DNA of 64,000 nucleotides, from contig JAUVXE010000005.1 in the NCBI GenBank assembly GCA_030603745.1, positions 1 to 64,000 of the forward strand, in the 5' to 3' direction. Position 1 is the first letter of the stretch, and each line of letters starts with the position of its first letter. The position numbers were made by a program, and so were the translations under genes. Of the stretch, positions 47,956-58,804 are shown one piece after another. Below the pieces are notes generated by a model. That model was not told the DNA's origin. It ran no database searches and saw nothing but the letters and a program-made list of their open reading frames with translations. This DNA is from Coriobacteriia bacterium (GTDB lineage: Bacteria; Actinomycetota; Coriobacteriia; Anaerosomatales; SLCP01).

Positions 47956-49321
47956 CGCCCTGACCGCGGCACCGGTCACGTCCCCCACGCCGATCCTGGT
48001 GCTCGCGCACGAGTTCCCGCCGGTCGCCGGCAGCGGGGTGCAGCGGATCGCCAAGCTCTGCAAGTACCTGCCGGAGTCGGGATTCGTACCACACGTGGTC
48101 TCGACGCTGCCGGCAGCCGGTCAGCCGCTCGATCACTCGCTTCAGGCCGATGTGACCGGAGTGGGGGTGGTCCGGCTGCCGTCACGCAACCCTTCCGTGG
48201 CGATCGCGAGGGTGCTCAGGCCGTTGAAGACGGTCCGCCGAGGAGCCCGGAGGCGCCCCGCCCTCGAAGAGCCCGACATCCCGGACGCGAACCCGGTTTC
48301 GCCGCCTTCGCGCGTCCCGCTCAGCATCCGGCTCGCCAGGTGGGTGACGATGGACGACGCCTCCCTGTGGTCGCGGGTCGCCTCGCGAGCGGGGGTGCGG
48401 CTGGGCCGCGCGACGGGTGCGCGAGTGGTCATCGCCTCGGGTCCGCCGTTCTCCGTGCTGGTGGCAGGCGCGAGGACCGCCGACGCGCTCGGCCTTCCGT
48501 TCATCGCGGACATGCGAGACGCGTGGACCGCGAACCCGGGCGCGTCCACGGGGCGCCGTGCGGCCGTCGAGCGTCGGCTTCTCGAGACGGTGATGAGGCG
48601 CGCGGACGCGGTGCTGTGCGTGTCCGAGCCGATCGCGGTCGAGGCCCGCCGTGCCGGTGCGAGGCGTGTCGAGGTGATCCCGAACGGATTCGATGCCGAG
48701 GAGATCCCCCGGTGGGAGCCTGTTCCCGACGGCGTGGTTCGGGTGACGTTCATGGGTCGCTACTACGGGCTGACCGATCCCGAGCCGTTCTTGCGGGGTC
48801 TCGCGACGCTCGACCCCCGTGGACCCGGCTCCTTCGCGCGGGGGGCCGGCGACGTCCGCTTCGATTCGATCGGTCCGCCCAACGAGCGCTTCGAGACGCT
48901 GGTCCGTGCGCTCGGGATCGCCGACCGGGTGACCTCTCACGGGTTCCTGCCACACGATGCCGCGCTCACGCAGGTCAGCCATGCAGACGTAGGACTCGTG
49001 TCGCTCGCCGATGTGCCGGGAGCGGACGCTGTGTATACTGGCAAGCTGTTCGAGTACCTCGGGATGGGACTCCCAGTGCTCGTCGTGGGGCCGGCCGACG
49101 GCGCTGCCGCGCGGCTCGTCCGAGAGGCGTGCGCCGGCTGGGTGATCCCGCCGGGCGACAGCGAGGCGATCGGCGAGCTGCTCGCGAGCCTCGCCGTTCA
49201 GAAGTTGGTCGAGGGCCGGATTCGCATCTCGCCGCGTCGCGAGGTCGTCGACTCGTTCGAACGCAGGACCCAGACGCGGTTCTACGCCGATGTCATCTCC
49301 CAGGCGTTGGCGCATCGATGA
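47942..49321 (+). CDS. Glycosyltransferase (GT4-like)
   Basis: A 459-residue GT-B transferase with LAHEFPPVAGSGVQRIAKL near the N-terminus, FIADMRDAWTANPGA, VEVIPNGFDAEEI and YTGKLFEYLGMGLPVL. A ~45-residue Arg/Pro-rich insertion lies at about 80-125. The ATG at 47942 has GGAGCG six bases upstream and sits inside the preceding coding sequence; upstream in-frame starts lack such a site. The FPPVAGSG..R pattern resembles transferases of exopolysaccharide clusters. Confidence 0.83.
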   Translation: MRTPDALTAAPVTSPTPILVLAHEFPPVAGSGVQRIAKLCKYLPESGFVPHVVSTLPAAGQPLDHSLQADVTGVGVVRLPSRNPSVAIARVLRPLKTVRRGARRRPALEEPDIPDANPVSPPSRVPLSIRLARWVTMDDASLWSRVASRAGVRLGRATGARVVIASGPPFSVLVAGARTADALGLPFIADMRDAWTANPGASTGRRAAVERRLLETVMRRADAVLCVSEPIAVEARRAGARRVEVIPNGFDAEEIPRWEPVPDGVVRVTFMGRYYGLTDPEPFLRGLATLDPRGPGSFARGAGDVRFDSIGPPNERFETLVRALGIADRVTSHGFLPHDAALTQVSHADVGLVSLADVPGADAVYTGKLFEYLGMGLPVLVVGPADGAAARLVREACAGWVIPPGDSEAIGELLASLAVQKLVEGRIRISPRREVVDSFERRTQTRFYADVISQALAHR

Positions 49322-49336
49322 GGAGAGCACGTCCGC

Positions 49337-50734
49337 ATGACCGAGATCGCTCAGCAGAGTAGGACGATAGGCACGATTCCCGCGCGGGCTTGGCTCGTCG
49401 TCGCCATCGCCGCGGGAACCGCAGCCGGTCTGCTCGTGGGTGCCGAGGTCGATCCTGTGCGTGTCGTGGCGGCGGTGTTCGGAGGGGTGGCCGCGGCGCT
49501 GGTGCTGTGGCGCTTCGAGTGGGGGATACCGCTGATCGTCGCCGCGATGCCTCTCCAGGTCGCCGGCAGGGTGCTGACTTCGCCGGTCGTCGTGACCCTC
49601 TTTCAGATCGCACTGGTTCTCACGATCGTGTCGTACGGGCTGAGCCTGCTGCGCGGCCGCGCCGCGTTCCGTCTGTCGGCGGTGGACGCCGGGATACTCT
49701 CGTTGCTCGCCGCCGCAGTGATCTCGCTGCCGAACTCGCTGAACATGGGTGCCACGGCGATGGGGATCGTCAGGCTCTCATTCATGTGGCTTCTTGTAGT
49801 GGTGGTCGCGAACGGGCTCACGACCTGGCGAGCGGCCCACAGGGCTGCGGCGCTGCTGGTCGCGACCGGGGTGGCGACCGGAGGTCTCGCGCTCGCGCAG
49901 TACCTCCTGCCCGGGTTCGAGGTCGGGAACATCCTCATGATCAACCAGGGCGGAGGACGGTTCCTGCGGCGGGTCGGAGCCTTCTTCTTCGATCCGAACT
50001 ACATGGCAACGTTCCTGAGCATCGTGGTGCTGATCGCTCTCGGAGCCGCGATCCATGCCAGGCGACCCCGTGCCGCGCTCGCGTGGCTCGCCGCATCCGC
50101 GGTACCTGCGGCGGGCCTGTTCGTCTCGTTCTCTCGCACCGGCTGGGTCGGCGCGGCGGCCGGTGTTGTCGTGTTGGCCCTCACGGCGCCGGCGCGCAGA
50201 CGCCTTCCCCTCATGGGGGCGCTGATCGCGCTCGGGTTAGTCGTTGCCGCGCTCAATCCGGAGGGCCTGACCACCCGGGTCGCCTCGATCGCCGACACCC
50301 AGCGCGACATGTCGGTCGCGACGCGCTACCACATGTTCACCTCGGCGATCGAGATCGCCCGCGACAACTGGGTCTTCGGGACCGGGCTTGGCGCGTTCGA
50401 CGAGGCGTACCCCGCCTACCGGCAGATCGGTTCGCGGGCCGACATCACCAAGCCGCACCAGCTCCCGATCGCCCTGGTCGCGGAGATGGGCATCGCGGGC
50501 CTGATCGCCGAAGTGGTCCTCATCGTGGGCCTCGTCGCGACCTTCTGGCGACGGCGCTCAGGCGGGTGGACAGCGATGGAGTCCTACGCTGCGGCCGCTC
50601 TTGTCAGTGTGGTGGCGGTGCAGTCGTGGTTCCAGTACTACCTGTACTTCGAGTATCTGTGGTTCATGGTCGCGTTGGCCGTGGTCGGAAACCGGCTCGC
50701 ACGAGCCGATGAGGAGGCGCGTGATGACGGATAG
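49337..50734 (+). CDS. O-antigen ligase / Wzy-type polymerase
   Basis: A 465-residue polytopic membrane protein, with about 11-12 transmembrane segments, of the Wzy_C (O-antigen ligase/polymerase) superfamily. A periplasmic loop at about 330-375 contains VATRYHMFTSAIEIARDN, FGTGLGAFDE and KPHQLPIALVAEMG, the region with the conserved Arg and His residues of this superfamily. With a Wzx flippase and a Wzz-like protein nearby, polymerase is the more likely role; WaaL-type ligase cannot be excluded. GAGAGCACG precedes the ATG; overlaps the Wzz-like gene by 11 bases. Confidence 0.85.
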   Translation: MTEIAQQSRTIGTIPARAWLVVAIAAGTAAGLLVGAEVDPVRVVAAVFGGVAAALVLWRFEWGIPLIVAAMPLQVAGRVLTSPVVVTLFQIALVLTIVSYGLSLLRGRAAFRLSAVDAGILSLLAAAVISLPNSLNMGATAMGIVRLSFMWLLVVVVANGLTTWRAAHRAAALLVATGVATGGLALAQYLLPGFEVGNILMINQGGGRFLRRVGAFFFDPNYMATFLSIVVLIALGAAIHARRPRAALAWLAASAVPAAGLFVSFSRTGWVGAAAGVVVLALTAPARRRLPLMGALIALGLVVAALNPEGLTTRVASIADTQRDMSVATRYHMFTSAIEIARDNWVFGTGLGAFDEAYPAYRQIGSRADITKPHQLPIALVAEMGIAGLIAEVVLIVGLVATFWRRRSGGWTAMESYAAAALVSVVAVQSWFQYYLYFEYLWFMVALAVVGNRLARADEEARDDG

Positions 50735-51473
50735 GATGACAAGAGGCACGACGATGCGGATCGTGCGGCGAGACTGGCTGATCGTGCTCGCGTGCATGAT
50801 CGCCGCGATCGCCACGGCGACCCTTGCGAGCCTCGGTGCGCAGACGGTCTACGAGGCGCAGGCACGAATCGAGTTGGACACCGTCAGCATCGGCCAGAAC
50901 GCACGATTCCCGCGGGCCGATCAGCTCATCGCCTACGCACAGAGCGCGACGCTCGCGAGCGAGCTGGCCGACCGCCACGGGCTGACGGTCGAAGAGGTGG
51001 AGTCGGAGCTGAACGCCTTCTCCGTCGGCACCGCGCAGGAGCGCGTGATCGTAGGCTACGCGGCGCACGACCGGGATCTCGCCGAACGGATCGCCCAGTC
51101 GGCGGCTCAGGCCGTCTCGGAGTATGGATACGAGGTGGTCGGCCCGTTCCTCGAGATGCAGCACTCCCTCATCGAGGACGGTTTTGAGACGCTCGACGTC
51201 CTCGAGCCTCTGGTCGAGGTGAATCCTCTGGCCCGCTTCAACGTCTGGACGGTTCGGCGAAGCGTGGAGAGCGAGCGGTTCAACCTGACTCAGATGGAGC
51301 AGGCATACCTCTACGACGGGACCGTCAGCGTCGTCACACGCACTCGCGAAGAGGCACTCCTTCGTGCTGCGGTCGGCGGTGCCATAGCCGGACTCGCGCT
51401 CGCGGGGTTGCTCGTCGTGATCCGGGAGGTCCTGGCTCGCCGCGAGATGGGCGCGGATGCCTGCGAGACGTAG
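50724..51473 (+). CDS. Wzz-like chain-length determinant protein
   Basis: A 249-residue protein with two transmembrane segments, at about 14-34 and 212-233, flanking an extracytoplasmic helical domain, the polysaccharide co-polymerase topology. The YEAQARIEL stretch after the first helix is typical of the Wzz domain. There is no tyrosine-kinase domain, so it is not a CpsCD-type autokinase. The ATG at 50724 lies inside the end of the Wzy-like gene with GAGGAGG in good position. It would set polymer length with the Wzy protein. Confidence 0.75.
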   Translation: MTDRMTRGTTMRIVRRDWLIVLACMIAAIATATLASLGAQTVYEAQARIELDTVSIGQNARFPRADQLIAYAQSATLASELADRHGLTVEEVESELNAFSVGTAQERVIVGYAAHDRDLAERIAQSAAQAVSEYGYEVVGPFLEMQHSLIEDGFETLDVLEPLVEVNPLARFNVWTVRRSVESERFNLTQMEQAYLYDGTVSVVTRTREEALLRAAVGGAIAGLALAGLLVVIREVLARREMGADACET

Positions 51474-51518
51474 TAGGCACCTGGCCGGAGTCCCACCGTC
51501 GCATGTGAGGAGCGGTAT

Positions 51519-53653
<2,135 letters not shown>

Positions 53654-54892
53654 GTGGCGTCCGGTATCGGGAACATCCCCCGCACCATCTGGTGGGAGGA
53701 CGGCAAGGTCCTGCTCGTGGACCAGACCCGGCTCCCGCTCGTGGGCGACGTGCTCGTGTGCAACACCTACGACGGCGTCTGCACCGCGATCCGCACGCTC
53801 GCCGTGCGCGGCGCGCCGGCCCTCGGCGTGGCCGCCGCCCTCGGCGTGGCGTTGTGGGTCGCGAGCGAGTCCGACGGGATCGCCACGGTCGACGAGTTCC
53901 TCGGCGAGCTCGATCGCGTTGCCGACGAGATCACCGCGACGCGCCCCACCGCCGTGAACCTCTTCTGGGGCGCCGAGCGCATGAAGGCGCTCACGCGCGA
54001 CAACGCCGACCTGCCGCTGCCTGAGCTGAAGGAGCTCGTGATCGCGGAGGCGCTCGCGATGCAGGCCGAGGACGAGGAGCGTAACCGCGCGATCGGCGCG
54101 GCCGGCGCGGCCCTCATCGAGCCGGGCTCGCGCATCCTCACGCACTGCAACGCCGGCTCGCTCGCCACTGCGTACTTCGGCACCGCGCTCGGCGTGATCT
54201 TCACCGCGCACGAGCAGGGCAAGGTCGAGGGCGTGTGGGTCGACGAGACCCGGCCGGTGCTGCAGGGCGCGCGCCTGACCGCGTGGGAGCTCAAGATCGC
54301 GGGCGTGCCGAGCACGCTCATCACCGACAACATGGCGGCGAGCGTGATGCGCGCGGGGCTCGTCGACGCGGTCGTGGTCGGCGCGGACCGGATCGCCGCC
54401 AACGGCGATGTCGCCAACAAGATCGGCACCTACGGGCTCGCGGTGCTCGCCAAGGAGCACGGCATCCCGTTCTACGTCGCCGCGCCCACGTCCACCGTCG
54501 ACCTCACGCTTGCGAGCGGTGACGACATCGTGATCGAGGAGCGAGACCCGCGCGAGGTGACCGGCTTCACGGTCTCGGGCACCTTCGAGCCCGACAGCCC
54601 GGCGGCGAGCCGCGCGTTCGACCTGCTCACGGAGAGCGGCGCGTACGCGCTGCCCGTCGCCAAGGGCCACGCCATGGAGATCACGCGCAAGGGCGGGGCG
54701 TACCAGTTCGACGGCTGGTTCCGCATGGCGCCTCCCGGCGTCGACGTCTTCAATCCCGCGTTCGACGTGACGCCCGCGGCCTACGTGACCGCGATCATCA
54801 CCGAGTGCGGGGTCGCCCGTGCCGACTACGCCGCGTCGCTCGCCGCGACGTGTTCCGGGGCCGGAGGGCTCGACGAGATCCGCCGGGGCTAG
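53654..54892 (+). CDS. mtnA: S-methyl-5-thioribose-1-phosphate isomerase with insertion
   Basis: A 412-residue member of the eIF2B-alpha/MtnA family that isomerises 5-methylthioribose 1-phosphate to the ribulose form in methionine salvage (or 5-deoxyribose 1-phosphate in the related disposal path). [12 protein letters not shown], the catalytic Cys165 in THCNAGSLA and Asp245 in [14 protein letters not shown] are present. Family members are about 340-360 residues; here about 48 extra residues (310-358) lie between the DPREVTGF strand and [15 protein letters not shown], the substrate-lid region. The GTG start directly follows the ahcY stop, so both are coupled. Confidence 0.9.
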   Translation: MASGIGNIPRTIWWEDGKVLLVDQTRLPLVGDVLVCNTYDGVCTAIRTLAVRGAPALGVAAALGVALWVASESDGIATVDEFLGELDRVADEITATRPTAVNLFWGAERMKALTRDNADLPLPELKELVIAEALAMQAEDEERNRAIGAAGAALIEPGSRILTHCNAGSLATAYFGTALGVIFTAHEQGKVEGVWVDETRPVLQGARLTAWELKIAGVPSTLITDNMAASVMRAGLVDAVVVGADRIAANGDVANKIGTYGLAVLAKEHGIPFYVAAPTSTVDLTLASGDDIVIEERDPREVTGFTVSGTFEPDSPAASRAFDLLTESGAYALPVAKGHAMEITRKGGAYQFDGWFRMAPPGVDVFNPAFDVTPAAYVTAIITECGVARADYAASLAATCSGAGGLDEIRRG

Positions 54893-54903
54893 GCGGTCGG
54901 AGG

Positions 54904-55884
54904 ATGGACGTCACCGGGCTCACGGAGATCGTCCTCACTCTCCTCGGCCTGGTCGCGGTCGGCTGGCTGCTCAAGCGCTTCGGGGTCCTCTCCGCCGAGG
55001 ACTCCCGGCCGATCCACGCGGTGATCGTGTACGCCGGCCTGCCGGCGCTCGTGTTCCGCTCGGTCCACGGCGCGGAGCTCTCGACCGAGCTCGCGCTCGT
55101 GGCGGCGGTGGCCTGGGTCGTGTTCGCCCTCTCCGCGCTGCTCGCCTGGGGCGCGACGCGCGCGCTCCGGCTCCCGCCCCGGGTCGCGGGCGGCTTCATC
55201 ATCGCGGCGGCTCTCGGTAACACCGGCTACATCGGGTACCCGGTCGCGCAGGCGCTCCTCGGCGATGCGGGCCTCGTGCGGGCGATCTTCTACGACGTCT
55301 TCGGCACCGTGGGGGCCCTGCTGTTCGTGGGGCTCGTCATCGCGCAGCACTACGGACGCATCGGGGAGTCGGGAAGCGAGGCCGGGGGCGCACCGGCGCT
55401 CGAGCCGGTCGCGTCCCGGGTGTCGCGCCATGCAGGGCGGGTCAACCCGCTACGCGAGGCGCTCACCTTCCCCGCGGTGATCGCCCTCGGTGTCGCCGTT
55501 CTCACGCGGCCGCTGCCGGTTCCGGAAGTGGTCAGCTCCGGGATAGACGCCCTCGCTATGCTGGTCGTGCCGTTGATCATGCTCTCGGTGGGACTCACCC
55601 TCGAGGTGCGGCGGATGGCGCACCGGCCGATCGCGCTCGGGATGCTGGCTGTGATCCGTCTGCTCGTGGCGCCGCTCGTCGCGATCGTCGTCGGCTCCCT
55701 TCTGCTCGACGACCCCGCCGCGCTCCGGCTCGTGGTCCTCGAGGCGGGGATGCCGGCGATGATGCTCTCGATCGTGGTCGGCGCGCGGTTCGGTCTCGAC
55801 CGGGAGTTCCTGACGTCAGCCGTCGTGCTCACGACCGTGGCCTCGGTGGCCACCATCCCGCTCATGCAGCTGATCGTCGGCTGA
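54904..55884 (+). CDS. AEC (auxin efflux carrier) family transporter
   Basis: A 326-residue membrane protein with about ten transmembrane segments arranged as two five-helix repeats. Family marks: YAGLPALVFRSV, GNTGYIGYPVAQALLG and the C-terminal LEAGMPAMMLSIV. Members export or import small organic anions such as malate, malonate or amino acids; the substrate here is unknown. GGAGG lies immediately against the ATG, which is too close, so the true start might differ. The arginine-rich segment at about 160-180 is the central cytoplasmic loop. Confidence 0.85.
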   Translation: MDVTGLTEIVLTLLGLVAVGWLLKRFGVLSAEDSRPIHAVIVYAGLPALVFRSVHGAELSTELALVAAVAWVVFALSALLAWGATRALRLPPRVAGGFIIAAALGNTGYIGYPVAQALLGDAGLVRAIFYDVFGTVGALLFVGLVIAQHYGRIGESGSEAGGAPALEPVASRVSRHAGRVNPLREALTFPAVIALGVAVLTRPLPVPEVVSSGIDALAMLVVPLIMLSVGLTLEVRRMAHRPIALGMLAVIRLLVAPLVAIVVGSLLLDDPAALRLVVLEAGMPAMMLSIVVGARFGLDREFLTSAVVLTTVASVATIPLMQLIVG

Positions 55885-55933
55885 GGAGGGGGGCCGCCCG
55901 TGTCCGGCTCCCGCCGCCGGAGAGGGGGCCGGG

Positions 55934-56614
55934 ATGGGGCTGGTGCTCGACGCGGTGCTCGAGGCGATCCTTCCCACGCGATGCGCGGGGTGCGACCTTC
56001 CGGGCGGGCTGCTCTGCGACCGGTGCGCCAACGCGCTCCCGCGTATCGAGCATGCGTGGGCGTGTCCCCGGTGCGGTGCCCCCTTCGGCTACCTGACCTG
56101 CACCGAGTGCTGGACGAGCGAGCCGGCGTTCGAGGCGGGGACGTGCGCGGGCGCGCTCGGGCCGCCGCTGTCGCGCGCAATCACGCTCTACAAGGACTCC
56201 GGCGAGCGCCGCCTCGCGCCCGTCCTCGGCGACCTGCTCGCCGCGTCGCTGCAGCCGTGGGACGGCTGGCCGCAGGCGGTGGTGGCGGTGCCCGCCTCCG
56301 CCGAGGCGGTCCGGCGCCGGGGCTTCGACCACACCGCCCTGATCGCCGCACACGTCGCCACCCGCCTCGGCGTGCCGCGGCTCGACGCGCTCGGCTGTGC
56401 GGGCGCCCGCGACCAGCGTGCCCTCGGTCGGCTCGCGCGGGCCGTCAACGTGGCCGATGCGTTCGTCGCGCGACCGGGGCTCGTGCTGCCGCCGCGGGTG
56501 TTGTGCGTCGACGACGTCATGACCACGGGTTCGACGCTTGACGCTGCCGCGGCGTCACTGCTCGCCGCCGGCGCCGAGCGGGTGAGGGTCGGTGCCATCG
56601 CCCGTGCATGGTAG
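55934..56614 (+). CDS. comF: ComF family phosphoribosyltransferase-like protein
   Basis: A 226-residue protein with an N-terminal zinc-finger region of CxxC pairs (CAGC, CDRC, CPRC, CTEC) and a C-terminal type I phosphoribosyltransferase fold with PRPP loop VDDVMTTGST and the RGFDHTALIA motif. In B. subtilis ComFC is needed for DNA uptake; other members are called double zinc ribbon/PRTases with unclear chemistry. GAGGGGG precedes the ATG. In many Gram-positives comF lies next to raiA (hpf), as it nearly does here (hpf is 4.4 kb downstream). Confidence 0.9.
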   Translation: MGLVLDAVLEAILPTRCAGCDLPGGLLCDRCANALPRIEHAWACPRCGAPFGYLTCTECWTSEPAFEAGTCAGALGPPLSRAITLYKDSGERRLAPVLGDLLAASLQPWDGWPQAVVAVPASAEAVRRRGFDHTALIAAHVATRLGVPRLDALGCAGARDQRALGRLARAVNVADAFVARPGLVLPPRVLCVDDVMTTGSTLDAAAASLLAAGAERVRVGAIARAW

Positions 56615-56617
56615 AAT
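56609..56617 (+). promoter_or_regulatory. Extended -10 promoter of the structured RNA
   Basis: TGGTAGAAT at 56609-56617, over the comF stop codon. A transcript would begin near 56624, exactly at the 5-prime side of the closing stem of the predicted RNA. Confidence 0.45.
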
Positions 56618-56622
56618 ACGCC

Positions 56623-56874
56623 TGCTTTCACCCGGGTCTGTGGTTGCGGGTGCGCGAGCACCTCAGTCCATGGTAGGCGCGGCCGAAAGGATCCACGTAA
56701 GCCGGGGGCGTATGCCCTCGCGCGAGCATGGCGCGCCTTAGGGGTAAGTCGTACCGTCCGACCTGCGGCCCACAGAGTCGCGGGCGGACGAGAGGGCCGG
56801 TAGTGAGATAGCATCAAGCGGAAGCCCCGGTATGCGAGTGTGGGGTCAAAGACCAGGTCAGCCGGGTGAAAGCA
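56623..56874 (+). ncRNA. Predicted structured RNA (raiA-motif-like candidate)
   Basis: This ~250-base segment has no coding frame with sensible start or family and folds strongly. Its ends pair: 56623-56635 with 56862-56874, 13 bp without mismatch. Inside are 56638-56640 with 56859-56861; a stem on a GCGA tetraloop (56649-56653/56658-56662) backed by TGG/CCA; 56675-56681 with 56732-56738 (7 bp) enclosing a GTAT-loop hairpin at 56704-56719; 56755-56760 with 56785-56790 extended by 56762-56767/56779-56784; and a GGTC/GACC hairpin at 56844-56854. Size, closed ends and location right behind comF with hpf (raiA) nearby suggest the raiA-motif RNA of clostridia and actinobacteria; this is inference. 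tmRNA, SRP and RNase P marks are missing. Confidence 0.55.
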
Positions 56875-56901
56875 TCGCAATCCGACACGAGGAGGCACGG
56901 A

Positions 56902-57720
56902 ATGGTTCTGCACAGGATCGGTCTCGTCGCGCTGACGTTCGCCCTCATGGTGGCGGTCGTCGGGTGTGCACCTGCCGAGGAGCCCGGACCTGCGCTCGAG
57001 CCCAAGGTCGCGCCTCCCGTCATCGCAGAGGAGGGCGTCTTGCGGGTCGGCGTCGACCTCGGCTACCCGCCCTACGCCGGGACCGACAAGGGCCGCGAGG
57101 CCGGGATCGACATCGACGTCGCCTCCGCGCTCGCCACCGAGCTCGGCCTCGAACTCGAGCTCGTGAGCATCGAGGCGTCCGCGGCCGCCGAGGCGCTCAG
57201 CTCGGGAGACGTCGACATCTTCATGTCGGTGCCGTTCACCGAGTCCGCGGTGCTCGAGGTCTCCTTCGCCGGCTGGTACACCGCGAGCGGACCCGCCGTA
57301 TTCTCGAGCGTCGAGGACACGCTCACCGCCGAGCCCGCCCCGGGCCAGACGACCGCTGTCCAGCAGGGCTCCGAGGCGTACTGGGCGCTCTCGTTCGAGT
57401 ACGGCGAGGCGGCACTCGTCGTGACCGACAGCCTGCGCGATGCCTTCGAGGCCCTCGACCGTGGCGAGGTCTCCGTGGTGGTGGGCGACGCGCTCACCGG
57501 GGCGTACCTGCTCCGCGACTTCGAAGGCCTCGGCTTCGCCGGCCAGTACGGCCCGGCGACCCCGATCGGCATCGCGGTGGCGACCGACGCCGATACGCTC
57601 GGGACCGCTGTCAGCGAGGCGCTCGATGCCCTCGCAGCCGCCGGCGTGCTCGACACCATCCGCGCCAAGTGGGTCGACGACCTGCCCGTACTCGAGACCG
57701 GCGAGCTCGGCGAATCTTAG
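56902..57720 (+). CDS. Amino acid ABC transporter substrate-binding lipoprotein
   Basis: A 272-residue family 3 solute-binding protein (SBP_bac_3). The lipoprotein signal ends at Cys22 (AVVGCAP), so it is tethered outside the membrane. VGVDLGYPPYAG and the GIDIDVASALATEL segment are typical, and ADTLGTAVSEALDAL and IRAKWVDD close the domain. It lies just behind the structured RNA with GAGGAGG seven bases before the ATG. It is diverged from the second binding protein, so it may bind a different amino acid or be a receptor-like variant. Confidence 0.88.
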   Translation: MVLHRIGLVALTFALMVAVVGCAPAEEPGPALEPKVAPPVIAEEGVLRVGVDLGYPPYAGTDKGREAGIDIDVASALATELGLELELVSIEASAAAEALSSGDVDIFMSVPFTESAVLEVSFAGWYTASGPAVFSSVEDTLTAEPAPGQTTAVQQGSEAYWALSFEYGEAALVVTDSLRDAFEALDRGEVSVVVGDALTGAYLLRDFEGLGFAGQYGPATPIGIAVATDADTLGTAVSEALDALAAAGVLDTIRAKWVDDLPVLETGELGES

Positions 57721-57761
57721 TCGCATAGAATCAGCGCATTCACGTATACTTGCACGTCGTT

Positions 57762-57790
57762 TTCACATACTCGCGCGTTTGGTGTATCGT
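57762..57790 (+). promoter_or_regulatory. Possible promoter of the second binding protein gene
   Basis: TTCACA at 57762-57767 and TATCGT at 57785-57790 with a 17-base spacer, in the 142-base gap. A second -10-like TATACT lies at 57745-57750. The gap is visibly more AT-rich than the flanks. Confidence 0.35.
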
Positions 57791-57862
57791 TATCCCTCGG
57801 TGGTAAGGACCGCGCGCATCCGTTTCGCGCACGGAACCGTTCATAGATATGAGGGAGGAACG

Positions 57863-58684
57863 ATGCTCAACGCAAAGAAGGTGCTCCTGCTTGCGCTGGC
57901 GGTCGTGTTGGCCCTGGGCGTCATGGGTCTCGCGGGCTGCGGCAGCGATGAGCCGGCCGACGAGCCGGCCGACGAGCCCGCCGAGGAGTTCGAGTTCACG
58001 CTCATCCAGGAGGGTCGCCTGATCGCCGGTTCCGACACGGCCTACCCGCCCTTCGAGTTCATCGAGGACGGCGAGGTCATGGGCTTCGACGTCGATCTCG
58101 TCGCCGCGATCGCCGAGCGCCTCGGTCTCGAGTACGAGTTCCGCACCTACAACTTCGACGCGCTGATCGTCGGCCTCCAGGGTGGGACCGAGTTCGACAT
58201 GATCGCCTCGGCGATGACCATCACCGAGGAGCGCGCGCAGCAGATCGACTTCTCCGATCCCTACATCGACTCTAACCAGTCGCTGACCGTTCGCGCCGAC
58301 AGTGACATCGAGACGCTCGCCGATCTTGCAGGCCTGCGCATCGGTGTCCAGTCCGGCACCACCGGCGAGGAGTACACCCGCAACAACCTCCCCGAGGGCG
58401 CCACGGTGGTTCCGTTCGAGAACATCCTGCAGGCTATGCAGGCCCTGCAGGCCGGCGAGGTCGAGGGTGTCGTCAACGACCTGCCCATCTCCGCCGACAT
58501 CGTGCTCGACGAGACCCGTGAGCTCGTCATCGTCGAGGAGCTCATCACCGACGAGCAGTACGGGTTCGCCTTCAACAAGGACAACCCCGGCCTGCGCGAT
58601 GCCGTCAACGCCGCCCTGGCCGAGATCAAGGCCGACGGGACCTACGACGACATCTACCGCAAGTGGTTCGGCGAGACTCCGTAA
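57863..58684 (+). CDS. Polar amino acid ABC transporter substrate-binding lipoprotein
   Basis: A 273-residue SBP_bac_3 lipoprotein with acylated Cys26 (GLAGCGSD) and an acidic, repetitive linker (three EPAD-type repeats). The binding domain has GSDTAYPPFEF, GFDVDLVAAIAERLG, MTITEERAQQIDFSDPY and GVQSGTTGEEY, the features of glutamine/polar amino acid binding proteins. GGGAGGAA precedes the ATG. A hairpin separates it from the permease gene, so it is probably made in excess. Confidence 0.93.
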   Translation: MLNAKKVLLLALAVVLALGVMGLAGCGSDEPADEPADEPAEEFEFTLIQEGRLIAGSDTAYPPFEFIEDGEVMGFDVDLVAAIAERLGLEYEFRTYNFDALIVGLQGGTEFDMIASAMTITEERAQQIDFSDPYIDSNQSLTVRADSDIETLADLAGLRIGVQSGTTGEEYTRNNLPEGATVVPFENILQAMQALQAGEVEGVVNDLPISADIVLDETRELVIVEELITDEQYGFAFNKDNPGLRDAVNAALAEIKADGTYDDIYRKWFGETP

Positions 58685-58722
58685 GCGCGGAGCCGACGCG
58701 TACGACGCGTTTATGACATGAT

Positions 58723-58754
58723 ACGGGGCGGGATTCTTCGGGGTCCCGCCCCGT
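58723..58754 (+). terminator. Hairpin between binding protein and permease genes
   Basis: ACGGGGCGGGA and TCCCGCCCCGT form a perfect 11-bp stem with a ten-base loop. No U-tract follows. It probably acts as a partial terminator or 3-prime stabiliser that keeps binding-protein mRNA above permease mRNA. Confidence 0.6.
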
Positions 58755-58804
58755 AACTGTGCATAGCGTCTGAAGTCTGCCCCTGAACGAAGGACAACGA
58801 CAGG

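Noticed and set aside
56623-56874. tmRNA, SRP RNA, RNase P RNA, cobalamin or glutamine (glnA) riboswitch
   Set aside because: The tmRNA 5-prime end and tag frame, the SRP domain IV loop, the RNase P conserved regions and the cobalamin box are not present; a GTAGG and a CCGAAAGGA loosely recall the glnA motif but spacing and flanks do not fit.
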